Part shown: piece after piece, positions 49,101 through 59,594 of the stretch | Numbering within the stretch: position 1 is the first letter of the stretch | How the letters are laid out: each line of letters starts with the position of its first letter | From: Eulemur rufifrons | Taxonomy: Eukaryota > Chordata > Mammalia > Primates > Lemuridae | NCBI RefSeq assembly: GCF_041146395.1 | Contig: NC_090989.1 | Location: 174,499,501 to 174,563,500 of the forward strand | Direction of reading: 5' to 3' | DNA: 64,000 bases | Notes under the pieces: model-generated | Seen by the model: the letters and a program-made list of their open reading frames with translations, nothing else | Database searches by the model: none | Told to the model about the DNA's origin: nothing | Program-made: the position numbers and the translations under genes

Positions 49101-52100
49101 GTGCAGCTTAATTTCTAGTAATCCTTAGGTTATGAACTGATTCTGCTTTTTGACTGGAATTTTATATTTTTGGGTGATTGTATTGATTTGTATTCATTCT
49201 CAAGTTTAAACAAAGAAACCCAACATCTGAGTGTTTATGGAGATGCTAAACATGGTGAGAACAGAAATTGTTTGTGCTAGGAAGCTGTATTATCTCATCT
49301 TTTGAAAAAATCTAAATGATAAATTTAATTAGATGTTGATATCTTCTAAAGTATGCTTTAAACAGTATAAGTGGTTGAATAGAGAAAGAAAAGTGTTAGT
49401 TGCTTTTTGAAGCGGTTGTATCTAAAATCCAAGCTCAGAGTCAAGCCAAAATAGAAGGTACATCAAGCCATGCAGAGGAAAGGAGCTAAGCAAGATACAA
49501 TGTAGAGATAAAGAATCCTGGAAGTGGTTACAAGTATTTAGTAACTCTAGATTTAGGTAAAGGTAAATTGCCATTATTTATAAGGAATAAACATATGTGG
49601 ATGAGAGGTACTTCACAGTGTCTAAGAAGAATTTTTTTTAATTTTTCTCGATAGTGTCTCTGTTTTGTTTTTGTTTTTTTTTTGTTACAGAATCTAGTTT
49701 TGTTGTATTCATATGCTTACAAATGAAAAATTCTAGAAAAGGTTAACCTTCGACCCTTTCAATTATCTATTCAATTGGTATCAATGAGGTCTAAGATTTT
49801 TTAGGCTCCCATCTATGAAGGAGTAGCCACTGAACTGAAACCACTTCTAATTATAGATCATAAATCCTAAGTAGACAATCTAATTTCAAAATCATGAACC
49901 AAGCCAATTCTAACATATTTTTGTATTATAGCTTATTTCCCAAATTCTAATAAGTACTCCCCCCCAACATACATTTTAATGTTTTCAAATTGAAATACAT
50001 CTTAAAATCAATATGGACACTTAATGAGGTAGTTTTTCTTTTATATCACTAAAGCTGGTCTTCGGTTGTCTTAAATAATAAGGAAATTTGTTATCTCAAT
50101 TAATACAAAGCCTGGAGATGAACAGGTTTTCTTTTTGATTGACATAGTGGTTTAACTGTATTGTTTGGGACTTTAGTTCTTTAGATCTCTTCTCTGTCAA
50201 TGATATGAATACAGATATGACATTGATTTCATCAGGTTGGCTGCCAATAGTAACCAAAATGTCTTACTTTCTTGCTCATGACAAATGAAAGTGAAATAGA
50301 GTACCTCTCCCCCCAGTCTAACATGTATATTCTTCCTTTCAGTCTGCTTGGGTCAGTTTAGGTCATGGGGCCACCTGGGACCAATCAGAGTTACCAGGAA
50401 AATGTCTTGCACTGATTGGTTTATTCTCCTCAGGCTCTCTCCCAGAAGCTTCACCTGACTGTCATGAATCACCTGAGTTGTATGAGAGACAGGAGGTACA
50501 GGATTGAAATTAGAATTCTACTAGGAGAGAAGCAGAAGGAATAGATCTAAATAGACAGCTCATAGTGTCCGCCTAACAGAAGTGGACATATGTGAGCCGA
50601 CCCAGAACCACAAATCTTAAAAAAAAAATCACCACTGTGCTTAAATAAAGTCTTCTGAGACTCTATAGATAATATCCAAGCATTTGGATTATCCTTTCTC
50701 TTATCCCATTCCCTTTGCAATTTCCTCCAGAAATTCTGCCAGATGACTAGATAATGAATTCCTGATAAGGTGATAAGAGCTTAGAATAATTTAATATGGT
50801 GAGCTTCTCAGGACTACTGTGTTATAACACGACATTCCTAGCAGTAAATTTCTCTCTGATGATGGCAAAAAGTTGGGTCCTGGGTTCATGTAGGAGAAAG
50901 CTAGTTGGAAGATGGGGTGCCCTGACCATTCCTAGTTGCTCTTCACTTTGGGCCACCAAAACATCTTTGCACATGGTAATTAAGCATAAATTTTTATTGT
51001 TTGACATTAAAGAGCATACTTCATCCAGAGATATTTCTGTCCGTGCTCCAAGACTCAAATTCAGCATACCCATAACATCTCCATGCGTTAGAGATTCACA
51101 CTTCAGGTTAGAATTTGAGTTCACCAAATTCACCAAGAAACAAAATATTTACAAATGGGATATAAAATATATTCACTGTCTTCTTCGTGCTTTAATATAT
51201 TTCCTTTGGTGTAATTTAGGACAAGGTAAATCAAGGAGGTGGGGTTGGAGGCTAGGAGTACTCTTTATTTGTAGTTCACAGGGTTATACCTATTAAAAGC
51301 CACTTGGCAGAACTCTGATTGCTCAAGGTAAACTCAAGAAATTTACTGGAAGGAAACTCCTTAAGCTCAGTTGTACCCAAGTAATTAGAGGAAGAAGAAA
51401 AACAAAAGTAGCTTCTGTGGGTGACATAGACCAGTGTATTAGATGACATCATTATTGAGAGTTTAGCTTCATCAACTTTTCATCAATGTCTTGGCCTTAC
51501 ATGGATTTTTAAAAATACTTTTGTAATGTAAAATTTGGAATTTTCTTCTTTCTCCATCCCGCTGCCAAAAGTGATGTTCTATGAGTTGTTACAAAGATAA
51601 TTCAATGAAAGCTTTCATGCCCGACCCCCATTTAAGCAACTTTCCAGGCTAATACTCTGATGACTTGCAATGACAAACTACTCCAGTCCACCTATCCTTT
51701 GATTTGTGTCCTAACAAGATCACTTGACTATGTTTCCAAATCTGTTAACACCTAATGTCCTTGTTATATACATAAGTGATTAAATGTTATATAAACCGAT
51801 TAAGTAAGAATGTGAAAAGATAATTGCTTTTTTCTGAAAACTAATTTACATATTGTGCAAAGACTTGGTAAAGGTTTACATTTAAAATTTCTCTCTGATT
51901 AGGTGGAGAAGAGAGTGTGAAAGTCTGAGGGATGTGAGTATCATAAATATTTAGAATTCTTTACATGGGTTTTTCTTGCAGGTCTCTAAGATCTTTGCTT
52001 TAAGAGCTAAAGATGAAAACTTTAGATTATGTATTAAGAAAGTGGTATATGCAAACACTGATTGCCAGGCATCCATTTACCCTTTAGTGTTAACCCAAAA

Positions 52101-52320
52101 GATTAGGGAACATGTGTAACATCTATATGTTCTCGGTGAAAGAAAATGTCTAAAGAAAGTATATGTACTTTTTAATGCTCCTTTGCTTAATCTGGACTTC
52201 TTTGTTTAAGAAATGAGCTTTTACTGTGGTAATTTACATTTGTACATTCCCGTGCCTGACCAAATCTGACACTCCCCTGTGTGCAGAAAGATCTGCGGAG
52301 GGTGTGTCACCCATTCATAA
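43690..52320. other. Mostly unique AT-rich sequence with scattered L2 remnants
   Basis: No gene was seen. Weak antisense L2 remnants are suspected at 44010-44130 ('gtccctgtccagaaagagtt') and 48335-48400 ('cattgaatacctagtatt'). The region 50280-50600 has 'gggaccaatcagagttacc' and 'gcactgattggttta', two CCAAT-like boxes on opposite strands, with no gene attached. The ORFs at 50796-51296 and 50822-51136 overlap on opposite strands and show no domain. Confidence 0.4.
46132..46160. repeat. (AC)n microsatellite
   Basis: About 14 AC units, uninterrupted, in unique sequence. Confidence 0.95.
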
Positions 52321-52324
52321 CAGT

Positions 52325-52480
52325 TTGTCAATCAATATTTATTGAGCACCGACCATGAACCGATCTCTGGTCCAGAAACTGGGAAACAAAGATTAAAAAC
52401 CCTCTCCCTGACTTCAAGGTCATAGTCACATGAAGGGAGAGAGGCACACTAGGGTAAGGAGAATGACAGTCGTGTGTCTG
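52325..52480 (-). repeat. L2 LINE 3' fragment
   Basis: Antisense L2 end: 'caatcaatatttattgagc', then a worn block to 'ccctgacttcaaggtcat'. Confidence 0.7.
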
Positions 52481-52604
52481 GGGTGTTGTGGGACACAGAG
52501 GAGGGACATTAAGTTGTGGAAAGCTCCAGATGGGCACTGTATAACATCCTGCCATTCATTGGACCTCTCTTGGTTGGTCACAACCTGGTATGGCACCCGG
52601 TGTT

Positions 52605-52805
52605 AATAATGCTAATATTTATGGAGAATGTACCTTGCACGAGACAATGTGCTAATTGCTTTACATGCACAATCCCATGTAGTTAGTTCTCACAGTTATC
52701 CCACGAGGAAGATCCCAGTATGACTCCCATTTTCTAGAAGAGATGGCACAGCTGGAAAGGGTAAAACTGAAATTCAAACCCGTTTCTGTCCGTCTTTGAA
52801 ATCCG
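52605..52805 (-). repeat. MIR SINE
   Basis: Antisense MIR: 'gctaatatttatggagaatg', 'tgctttacatgcacaatc', 'cacagttatcccacgagg' and 'gaaattcaaacccg'. Confidence 0.8.
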
Positions 52806-53329
52806 TGTTCTTAAGTGTCCACGATGGTACCTTCAGCAACTTTCAATGTAAAGAGATCCTTATTTGTTCATGATATAGTTTAAAAATTGTTTGAACATAT
52901 GGACAATATATGTGCGTGTTTGTATGTCTGCAAAATATACAGTTGGATGTTCTCTATATGTACTTGCTGTGAAAATGTATGGTGTATGTATATATCTATA
53001 AACACTCCCTCCCCATATGCCGAGCGTTATAGTTAGCAAGATGAACCAGTTGGCCGTTGCACATGCTGGCAGGGCCATCCTAGGAGCAGTTGCTGGGGAT
53101 GTATAGCACCCCCCTTCCCCAGGAAGGCTGAACTATTGTCTTATGCGGACCCTTCAAATCAGTTCCAGGCCCCTCTCTAATGCCAGCGTTTCTGTAGCCA
53201 GTGGATATTTTCTGTTCTTCTCTTATACTGGGGATGCGTGGAGGGAGGAGGGGGCATTCAATAATTTTCTGCTGTAGGCACTGATACACTTAAGACAGCT
53301 CTCTTCCTGGAATATATAAATGCCAGCAA

Positions 53330-53690
53330 ATCAGCATTTCTTAAGCTGCAGTATCCTTCCTGGAAATCCTGTTAAAGGACATACCCTGGCTGCTTGTCTC
53401 GGACCGAATGAGAATATAGTGACCCTCAGGATTTCCACTGCTGAGATATTAGCATAAATCTCCCACTAATGCACCTCTGTTAGTGGAAGAGCCACTGCAA
53501 CCCAGGAAAATGCGTTAAATTGAGAAGGGACTAATGTTTCGCAAGTGGGGCACGGCACTGAGAGGGAGGCATTTGCCAGGAGTTTCCAGCTCTGCAAATA
53601 CCGCCGGGGAGGTGTTTAGAATTGTTTCTGTGTTTGGGCCACGAGAAATAATTAGATGCCCCACTAGGAAATATACTTTTTGAGCTACTC
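53330..53690. other. Unique block, candidate conserved noncoding element
   Basis: Balanced composition, several CpGs (for example 'ctcggaccgaatg' and 'aataccgccgggg') and no repeat signature. Contains ATTGTTTCTG and a homeodomain-type TAATTAG at 53649-53655. Only comparison with other mammals could establish conservation. Confidence 0.35.
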
Positions 53691-53879
53691 ATGGAGCAAT
53701 AACAAGAACTTTACAACTGATGGAGCAGTTTCATCTTATATTTTTTGCCTCTGACATCATAACAACCTCAGGCGGGAGGCAGAACAAGATGTGGAAATTG
53801 AGACTTAAGATGTGACGTGACTCTGAGACGTAGACTGGCAAAGCTGGAGAGGCTCTCAGGGTTATTCTGGGCCCTGGTA

Positions 53880-53965
53880 CTCTCTCCTGTGGACATTCTC
53901 TGTCTTTTTTTCCTTTCTCTTTTTCTCTCTCTCCCTTCTTAAGCTCTTGCTTCCCTTCTTTTTAG
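53880..53965. repeat. Pyrimidine-rich tract
   Basis: A CT-rich low-complexity stretch (TCTTTTTTTCC..., then CTCTCTCTCCC) with no further feature. Confidence 0.8.
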
Positions 53966-54553
53966 AAGTGAAATTTAAGTATTCAAACATTGCCTGGAGC
54001 CTAGTGCTCAATCTATACATATATGTATTTTTTGGTGTGTGTTGAGTGCATGTTAGATGAGTTTACACGGAATCCTACCTGGGACCGCAGTACCTACAAC
54101 AGACAGGAGCAGAGCTGCAGAGCAGAGGAGGGAGAGCAGCCCAGCACCTTGCGCCCTCAGTTGCCCTTGGCCACCCACCTGTCCCATTGACGTGTCCAAG
54201 AGCCATGTTGAGTACACCCCAACGGAGTCTAAGATCTCATTTTACTGAGGCTTCCTTATTTGTTGAAAGCCAGTAAGTTCCTTTATGGCAGAGGTGGGTC
54301 TTAAAAATCAGCATCTTTGTCTACCAAAGTCTATCAGAGCAGGTCTCTACTTGGACACAAGAATGACTGACTGAGTCTCAGAGTTAGAAGAGAACTTGGA
54401 GTTCACTTAATTGCCTACAGTGTGTTGGAAGATCCTCTGTTTTTTTTTTTTGTTTTTTTTTATGAATGGGGCCAATGGATTTCTGCTTGAACTCTTGGAT
54501 TATAGTGACAGGTTTGCTATGCCCAAAAGTCTTTAGGGAAAAGCTCAACTCAT

Positions 54554-54574
54554 AAAAAAAAAAAAAAAAAAAAA
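54554..54574. repeat. (A)n tract
   Basis: About 21 A. I see no retroelement body upstream that would make it a tail. Confidence 0.9.
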
Positions 54575-54859
54575 GTACTTGTTGAATGGGTAGACATCTG
54601 AGGCATGATGCTCAGTGTACAGTTTCAATCATTCTCCTGTTTTGTTTTGTTTTTCTTCCTGTCATCATGGGAAAGATTTTTACTGTTTTACCTAAGCTGT
54701 GTATGTGTTTGTATATGTGTGTGTAAAAAGAAAAATAGGTGAAAAGGAGAGAGTTTAAGTTTTTGAGTGATGGAATATGAACTGAAATTCAGTTGTCTTT
54801 GAAGATAAATGATTTGGAATAAATTTAGGTTTTCATGTTGGGTTCTGAGAAATCTCAGA

Positions 54860-55015
54860 CAGATAACTTACTGGTCCCAAGCCCTACTTTTTCATAGGTA
54901 AAATGAGAATAGTAATATCTTTTTATGGGTTTTTTGTGAAGATTGAACTAAATAACATACATAAATTTCTTTGGCAAGTGCCTAGCACATAGCAAGTTTT
55001 CAGGCCAATGAGGGC
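54860..55015 (+). repeat. MIR SINE
   Basis: Sense MIR: 'ttttcataggtaaaatgag', 'gaagattgaactaaataac' and 'gtgcctagcacatagcaag'. Confidence 0.8.
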
Positions 55016-55344
55016 TACTCTAATAATAATAACAATAATAAAATTATAATCATGTTGATAGTTATTCATATATATGAATATTATACATACTACCTATATA
55101 TAACACCTAATATATATTTATATAGCTGTGTACACACACACATATGTATGCATAATAGCTAGGCCTTAGAAAATAGAAATCTAAGACCTGAAACATTTTT
55201 ATAAGCCTGGGTCTTTCTTACATATCTACATAAACCAGAATGTCCTTGAATCGCATTAGTGCCCAATCAAGCAAATGTTCAAGTTCTCTGCTGAACTTTC
55301 AGATGTGCTCATTGAACAATCAGGGTTGCCAAGGTAGACTGTGT

Positions 55345-55840
55345 TGCTCCATGTCTATTCATTCTTTTACAAATATTAAATTGTGCCTACCGTGGACCAG
55401 GAGCTATGCCAGTTGTGGGGTTTATAGCAGTGCACACCAGACAGCCTGTTCTTGCCCTAGCTATGAAGTTACAAATTCAATTAAGTGCTGTGAAGGGAAA
55501 GAAAGAGTCAGAGAATAACAAAGGGCCCCTAATTTAAACTGAGGTTTCAGGGGGAAAGGGAGGAAAACTTTAGACCTGAAAGGTGAAGAAGCAGAGCTAG
55601 CTAGATGAAAGATCAGCAACAGCAAATGGCCCGAGGAGGTAGACAAGAGCTCCTCATGTTGGGGCAACTAACTGTGGTTCCTGCCGGGGCTGGAGGCCTT
55701 GTGCAAAGGCCAGACCTTCCTGACCTTGTAAGTCAAGGTGAGCGGCTTGGAATTTATTGGGGGAACAGTAAGGGAGCATGAGGGTATTCAACAAGAAAAT
55801 GACAAGACTCAGTTTACATTTTTAATGACTTCTTCAGCAC
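55345..55840 (-). repeat. L2 LINE, longer 3' segment
   Basis: Antisense L2 in order: 'caaatattaaattgtgcct', 'gaccaggagctatgccag', 'ttatagcagtgcacac', 'gcaaatggcccgagg', 'gtgcaaaggcc', 'cttggaatttattggggg' and 'aatgacaagactcag'. About half a kilobase, with indels. Confidence 0.75.
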
Positions 55841-55978
55841 CATCTTCCTACCCAGTGATGCTTCTGCCCTCTTCATTGAGTGAAACATACCCATAGAAAA
55901 GGATCCCATATTCTCACTCCTGATAAGGCAAAGTGGGTGATGAAGTTGTATATTTTGTCTTGAGAGGACATTTATATT

Positions 55979-56269
55979 TTAACACATTAACTGCCATGTG
56001 AGTTGTGTTTTAACTCAGGCTGGTTTTGAGCCTGGCGCCTCTTGAAGCAAAACCCTGCAGCTGGTTAGTGAAAATCTTACTTGTTGATGTTCTTATTGTT
56101 GCAATTAATATTGATAATTTAATTCTAAAGACATGGATTGCGTTGTGTATAACTCATGCACAGAAAATAATAAAAAATAACAAATTAGAAGGGATCATTT
56201 TGTTTTAATAAAACACTGTGGCCCCAGCGGAAAAAAATTTTTTTTCTAGTGTAGCAGTCAATGTGTTAA
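55979..56269 (+). mobile_element. piggyBac-like non-autonomous element (MITE)
   Basis: A 283 bp body (55983-56265) lies between two TTAA tetranucleotides (55979-55982 and 56266-56269). The left end reads CACATTAACTGCCA; the right end, reverse-complemented, reads CACATTGACTGCTA, a 14 bp terminal inverted repeat with two mismatches. A TTAA target and ends beginning CA/CC are the piggyBac superfamily signature. Microcebus is known to carry primate piggyBac elements and their short derivatives. The short ORF at 56026-56208 is not transposase-like, so the element must have been mobilised in trans. The strand assignment is arbitrary. Confidence 0.75.
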
Positions 56270-56394
56270 CAGAGGTTCAAGTTTCAAGCTAAAGGAATGA
56301 ATCTCTAAGTGTGATTTTTCTTGCATCAACCACTTCAAGAGCTGAAGGGGCTTCTCTTGGAGAGAGAAATAGCCAGTCAGCGATTGAGAGCTCA

Positions 56395-56580
56395 CAGATA
56401 AGCAGACCAGGGATCAAGTCCAAACCGTGCTTCCTAGGGGTGTGACTTGATTTTACTTCATTTTCTTAACCTTCGGTTTCCTTATCTGTAAATTGGGAAA
56501 ATAAGAGTCCTCACCTCATAGAGTTGTTAAATTGAGTGACATAATGCACGGGAATAAACACACCATTGTGGGACTGTTTA
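56395..56580 (+). repeat. MIR SINE
   Basis: Sense MIR: 'gtttccttatctgtaaattg', 'ctcacctcatagagttgtt' and 'gacataatgcacgggaa'. Confidence 0.85.
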
Positions 56581-56839
56581 TATTAAGCCCTACCGTGCAG
56601 AGTGGGTAAAGGACCTCCCTTCCCTGATTTCTCCTTCTTTTGAAAACATTATCACAAGATTCCAGGGTAATTTCAAGTTGACTTTCTCATGATCTGTATC
56701 ATGTCATCTATGTTTAGACATTTTCACACTTCCATCCGAAAACATTTTGGGTGTTCTTCCTTTAAGAAACATATACTTTCTTCCACACATATTTTTGCAT
56801 GTAACAAACTGTGTCAACGTGCAAATTATTTCCTTGAAA

Positions 56840-57590
56840 TAATTGGCAATTTGGTATCGGCGATGGGCAGGGGTGAGTCACCGGAAAGTCCAAGGAAGAG
56901 ATTTCAGACAGAGTGCAGGGGAGGGTCGTGGGGAGGGAGGGGGTGGTCTTCGGAATCGTAGCATTCAGAAGCCTATGGCGCGTGATAGGATGACATCAAT
57001 GTCAAGAGTATTCAAGTGCTCTGAATTCCGGTACGGAGATTGGCTGGAGGTCCTCATTTTGCCTTCAGAAAGGGGCCTGGGTAGGAAACGACTGTCTAAT
57101 GGTGGTAAGGAGTTTTGCAATTCCCATGGCATATGCCCTCAGAAAGCTTGCTTATCTCCCCAACCCCCGCCCCCACCTTCGAAAGAAAGGGGTGGGGGAG
57201 CTGCAAAACACTTGGCACAGGTGCAAGAAAGCTGAAAACGTCTGGCAGAGCTCACAGACGTCGTTTTCCACTCGGCACCAAATGTTTTACAGTCTTCGTG
57301 AGCCCATATAGATTCTGGCTTCTGCCCAGTCGTTTGTTTGAAACCGTAGGCTCCGAGAAAAGGCTCCACACTGCAGCTGGCCTTTAAACCATGTTTTATG
57401 GGGGAGAGTGTTCAGGGTACAATTGGAATGAGGAGAGCTTGCCTTTGACGTTGGACGTAAAAGTAACAGATTGGAGCGGGGTGGAGCTAACGCTAAGGAA
57501 TTGTTGGTCTGTTCATTTTTCCCCTGAAGACGACGCTTTTGGAAATTTTACCTCAGTCTCGATGATTTCACGGGCTAATTTATAGTGAGG
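56840..57590. promoter_or_regulatory. CpG-bearing unique block with a G-quadruplex motif (candidate regulatory element)
   Basis: Repeat-free, with more CpGs than the surroundings (for example 'ggcgcgtgat', 'cacagacgtcg' with a CRE-like GACGTC, 'ccttcgaaag'). At 56918-56943 G-runs separated by 1-4 bases can form a G4. A second C-rich tract near 57160-57178 could do the same on the other strand. Overlapping ORFs here (56843-57235, 57099-57311 and others) are in different frames and lack domains, so I do not call a gene. Confidence 0.35.
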
Positions 57591-57703
57591 CCCCCAAATG
57601 TGACTTTAGCCCAATTTAGCTCAATTTTACAAAAACATAAATCTAACAGTTCCAAGTAATGGAGATGGCAGAATCGTTCTTAGTGATGTAAATTTCTCAC
57701 TAA

Positions 57704-57950
57704 TTTAGGGCGATTGTGGCTTTGCTCCCACCTACATGCATGTTCATTATGAATGAACATTTAATAGTTAACTATTTGTCTTTCTTTCTCTTTGTAGCCT
57801 TTTTGCGTTCCTTATCAAGCTATGGCTCATAATTTCAAAGGACTAATGACTAATTAGATTTTTTTTGGGAACTGTGTATTAATGATGCAAAAGAAAAAGA
57901 CTTCAACAAGAGAGTTAATCAAAACTGAAATTTGAGCTCTAAGAAGTCCC
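57704..57950 (+). repeat. Noncoding segment, copy A of a diverged pair
   Basis: Aligns with 59371-59590 over its length in the same orientation. Shared blocks in order are TTTAGGGYGATTGTGGCT, TTCATTATGAATG, an ARYAGTTAAC block, CATAATTYC, AAGGAYTAATRACTAATTAG and an AACTGAAATT block near the end. Copy A has about 20-30 extra bases before CATAATTTC. No known repeat family was recognised. Confidence 0.75.
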
Positions 57951-58009
57951 TCTTGCTCTGACAATTTAGGGAAAAGTAGGTATTTGAGTCCTCCTTAGGC
58001 CTTTGGATT

Positions 58010-58178
58010 TAAATAATAATTATTCTTTGTTTGAGCGCTTGCTATGTGTTAGCTGTTATCCTAGACACTTTCCCTGAACTTTCTCATTTTACCTTCACTA
58101 TAACAATGAGGTATAACTATGATCTGTATGTTCCAGGGGTGGAAACTGAGGCTTAGAAAATTTAAGTGACTTGCCTCA
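58010..58178 (-). repeat. MIR SINE
   Basis: Antisense MIR: 'agcgcttgctatgtgtta', 'cattttaccttcactataac', 'ggtggaaactgaggctta' and 'aagtgacttgcctc'. Confidence 0.8.
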
Positions 58179-58179
58179 A

Positions 58180-59370
58180 AGAGATTTTTATGAATGTGCA
58201 TTATGGATTTATTTGTTTGGTCCTTTTCATTTTTCAGGAACCAGGAAGAACAAAATATACCACAATTCCCAGAATAAACGTTGCGCTCACTCTTCTCAGT
58301 GACTCATGTGAAATAGTTTATCCTGGAGTTGAATTAAAGATAATCCTGATGCCCCAAATAGCAGAGCCTGAAAACAGTTCTTTTTTTCAAACAGAGGAAC
58401 CGGTGAATATGTAATCGAACTTCTGACTTAACTAGTTAGTTAATAGGGAAGTTACAGATTCTTTATTATTTGGGGAACAGCTTTCTGTGAAAGCCAGCAA
58501 ATATGCAGTGTCCCCTGGGGTGTCCAAATTGTGACCACAAGGTAGAGCCAGTTTGAAATAAGCTAGTCATCACATAGGTGGCATAATGTGAGTGATGATC
58601 CCCTCACATTTGTGACTCTCTTCTCTCCTTATGAACTACTTCAATAAATAAATAAATGAGCACTTTCTCAGTTCCCAAACTGAGAGCAGTTAAAAGAAAA
58701 AAATAATGAGAGCACAGATATATATTTAGAAGGATGGCCAGACAGAGAGGAGAGAGCGAGTTGCACGCCATGGAACAAAGAGAAAGATAAGAAGAGAGAG
58801 TGTGTCACTACTTCCCCGTGGCAGAATCACAATCTTCTTTTGGATGTCATGTTGAAAAGATTCCCAATTCTTAGCTCTGTGAGCTAAAGCAGATGGGTGC
58901 TCCATGTTGGTACAGATTCCTATTTGAAGCAGTGTGGTTGCAAAGATGGGGTTTGGGTCATTTGATTTTCTCTGAAAAACAGTCTTGTGTAACTGTCTAA
59001 AAGAATTTCTAATACCCAATGAAATGCATCATCTGTGATGTTTCAAAAATGTTAAGCAAATGCCAAACCCATGTTTCAAATATATTTGTCCAAATTAATA
59101 GACAGAGTTCTTTGGTTAATATATGTTTGGGAAATGCTAAGGTAAACATAGGGACAGGTGGTTTTTTTTTTTTTTTTCCCTGCAGAACTTCTCAGAGCCT
59201 TTAATATGCCCTATGAGTCTCCAAGGAGTAATGTTACACCACTTGATCTTAAAATGCTCTTTCTATAAAGTACCTGCTTGGGACTGCAGTGCTGCCAAAC
59301 AGCCTTAGGGAAATGCTGAAATACAATTTTCTTTTGCTTAGCTGAAGACCTGTGTTACCTTTTCACCCTA
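58180..59370. other. Unique sequence between the paired segments
   Basis: No repeat or gene was identified. A plus-strand ORF (58166-58414) follows a polypyrimidine-AG string ending near 58238 that resembles a splice acceptor. No domain or donor supports an exon. A T-run lies at 59162-59178. Confidence 0.4.
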
Positions 59371-59590
59371 TTTAGGGTGATTGTGGCTAAGCCTCCACTT
59401 ATATGGAAGTTCATTATGAATGGATTTTAACAGTTAACCCCTCTCTTTAATCCTCTTATCATGCTTGTAGCACATAATTCCTAAGGATTAATAACTAATT
59501 AGATTTTTAGACAATCAGAAACCAGAAACGTAAAAGAAGAAAATAAAACAGTAGGGTAAGTCACAACTGAAATTAGGAGTCTCAGCTCCC
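59371..59590 (+). repeat. Noncoding segment, copy B of a diverged pair
   Basis: The partner of 57704-57950, about 1.67 kb downstream in direct orientation. The CTAATTAG core (59495-59502) and the TTCATTATGAATG block are identical in both copies; the rest is well diverged with small gaps. Confidence 0.75.
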
Positions 59591-59594
59591 ACTG

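Noticed and set aside
50796..51296. A 166-residue plus-strand ORF
   Set aside because: An opposite-strand ORF of similar openness covers much of it, it has no domain or signal pattern, and no splice or promoter context is visible. Treated as chance.
58166..58414. Possible exon after a splice-acceptor-like polypyrimidine tract
   Set aside because: No homology, no donor and no neighbouring exon could be found. Acceptor-like strings are common in such sequence.
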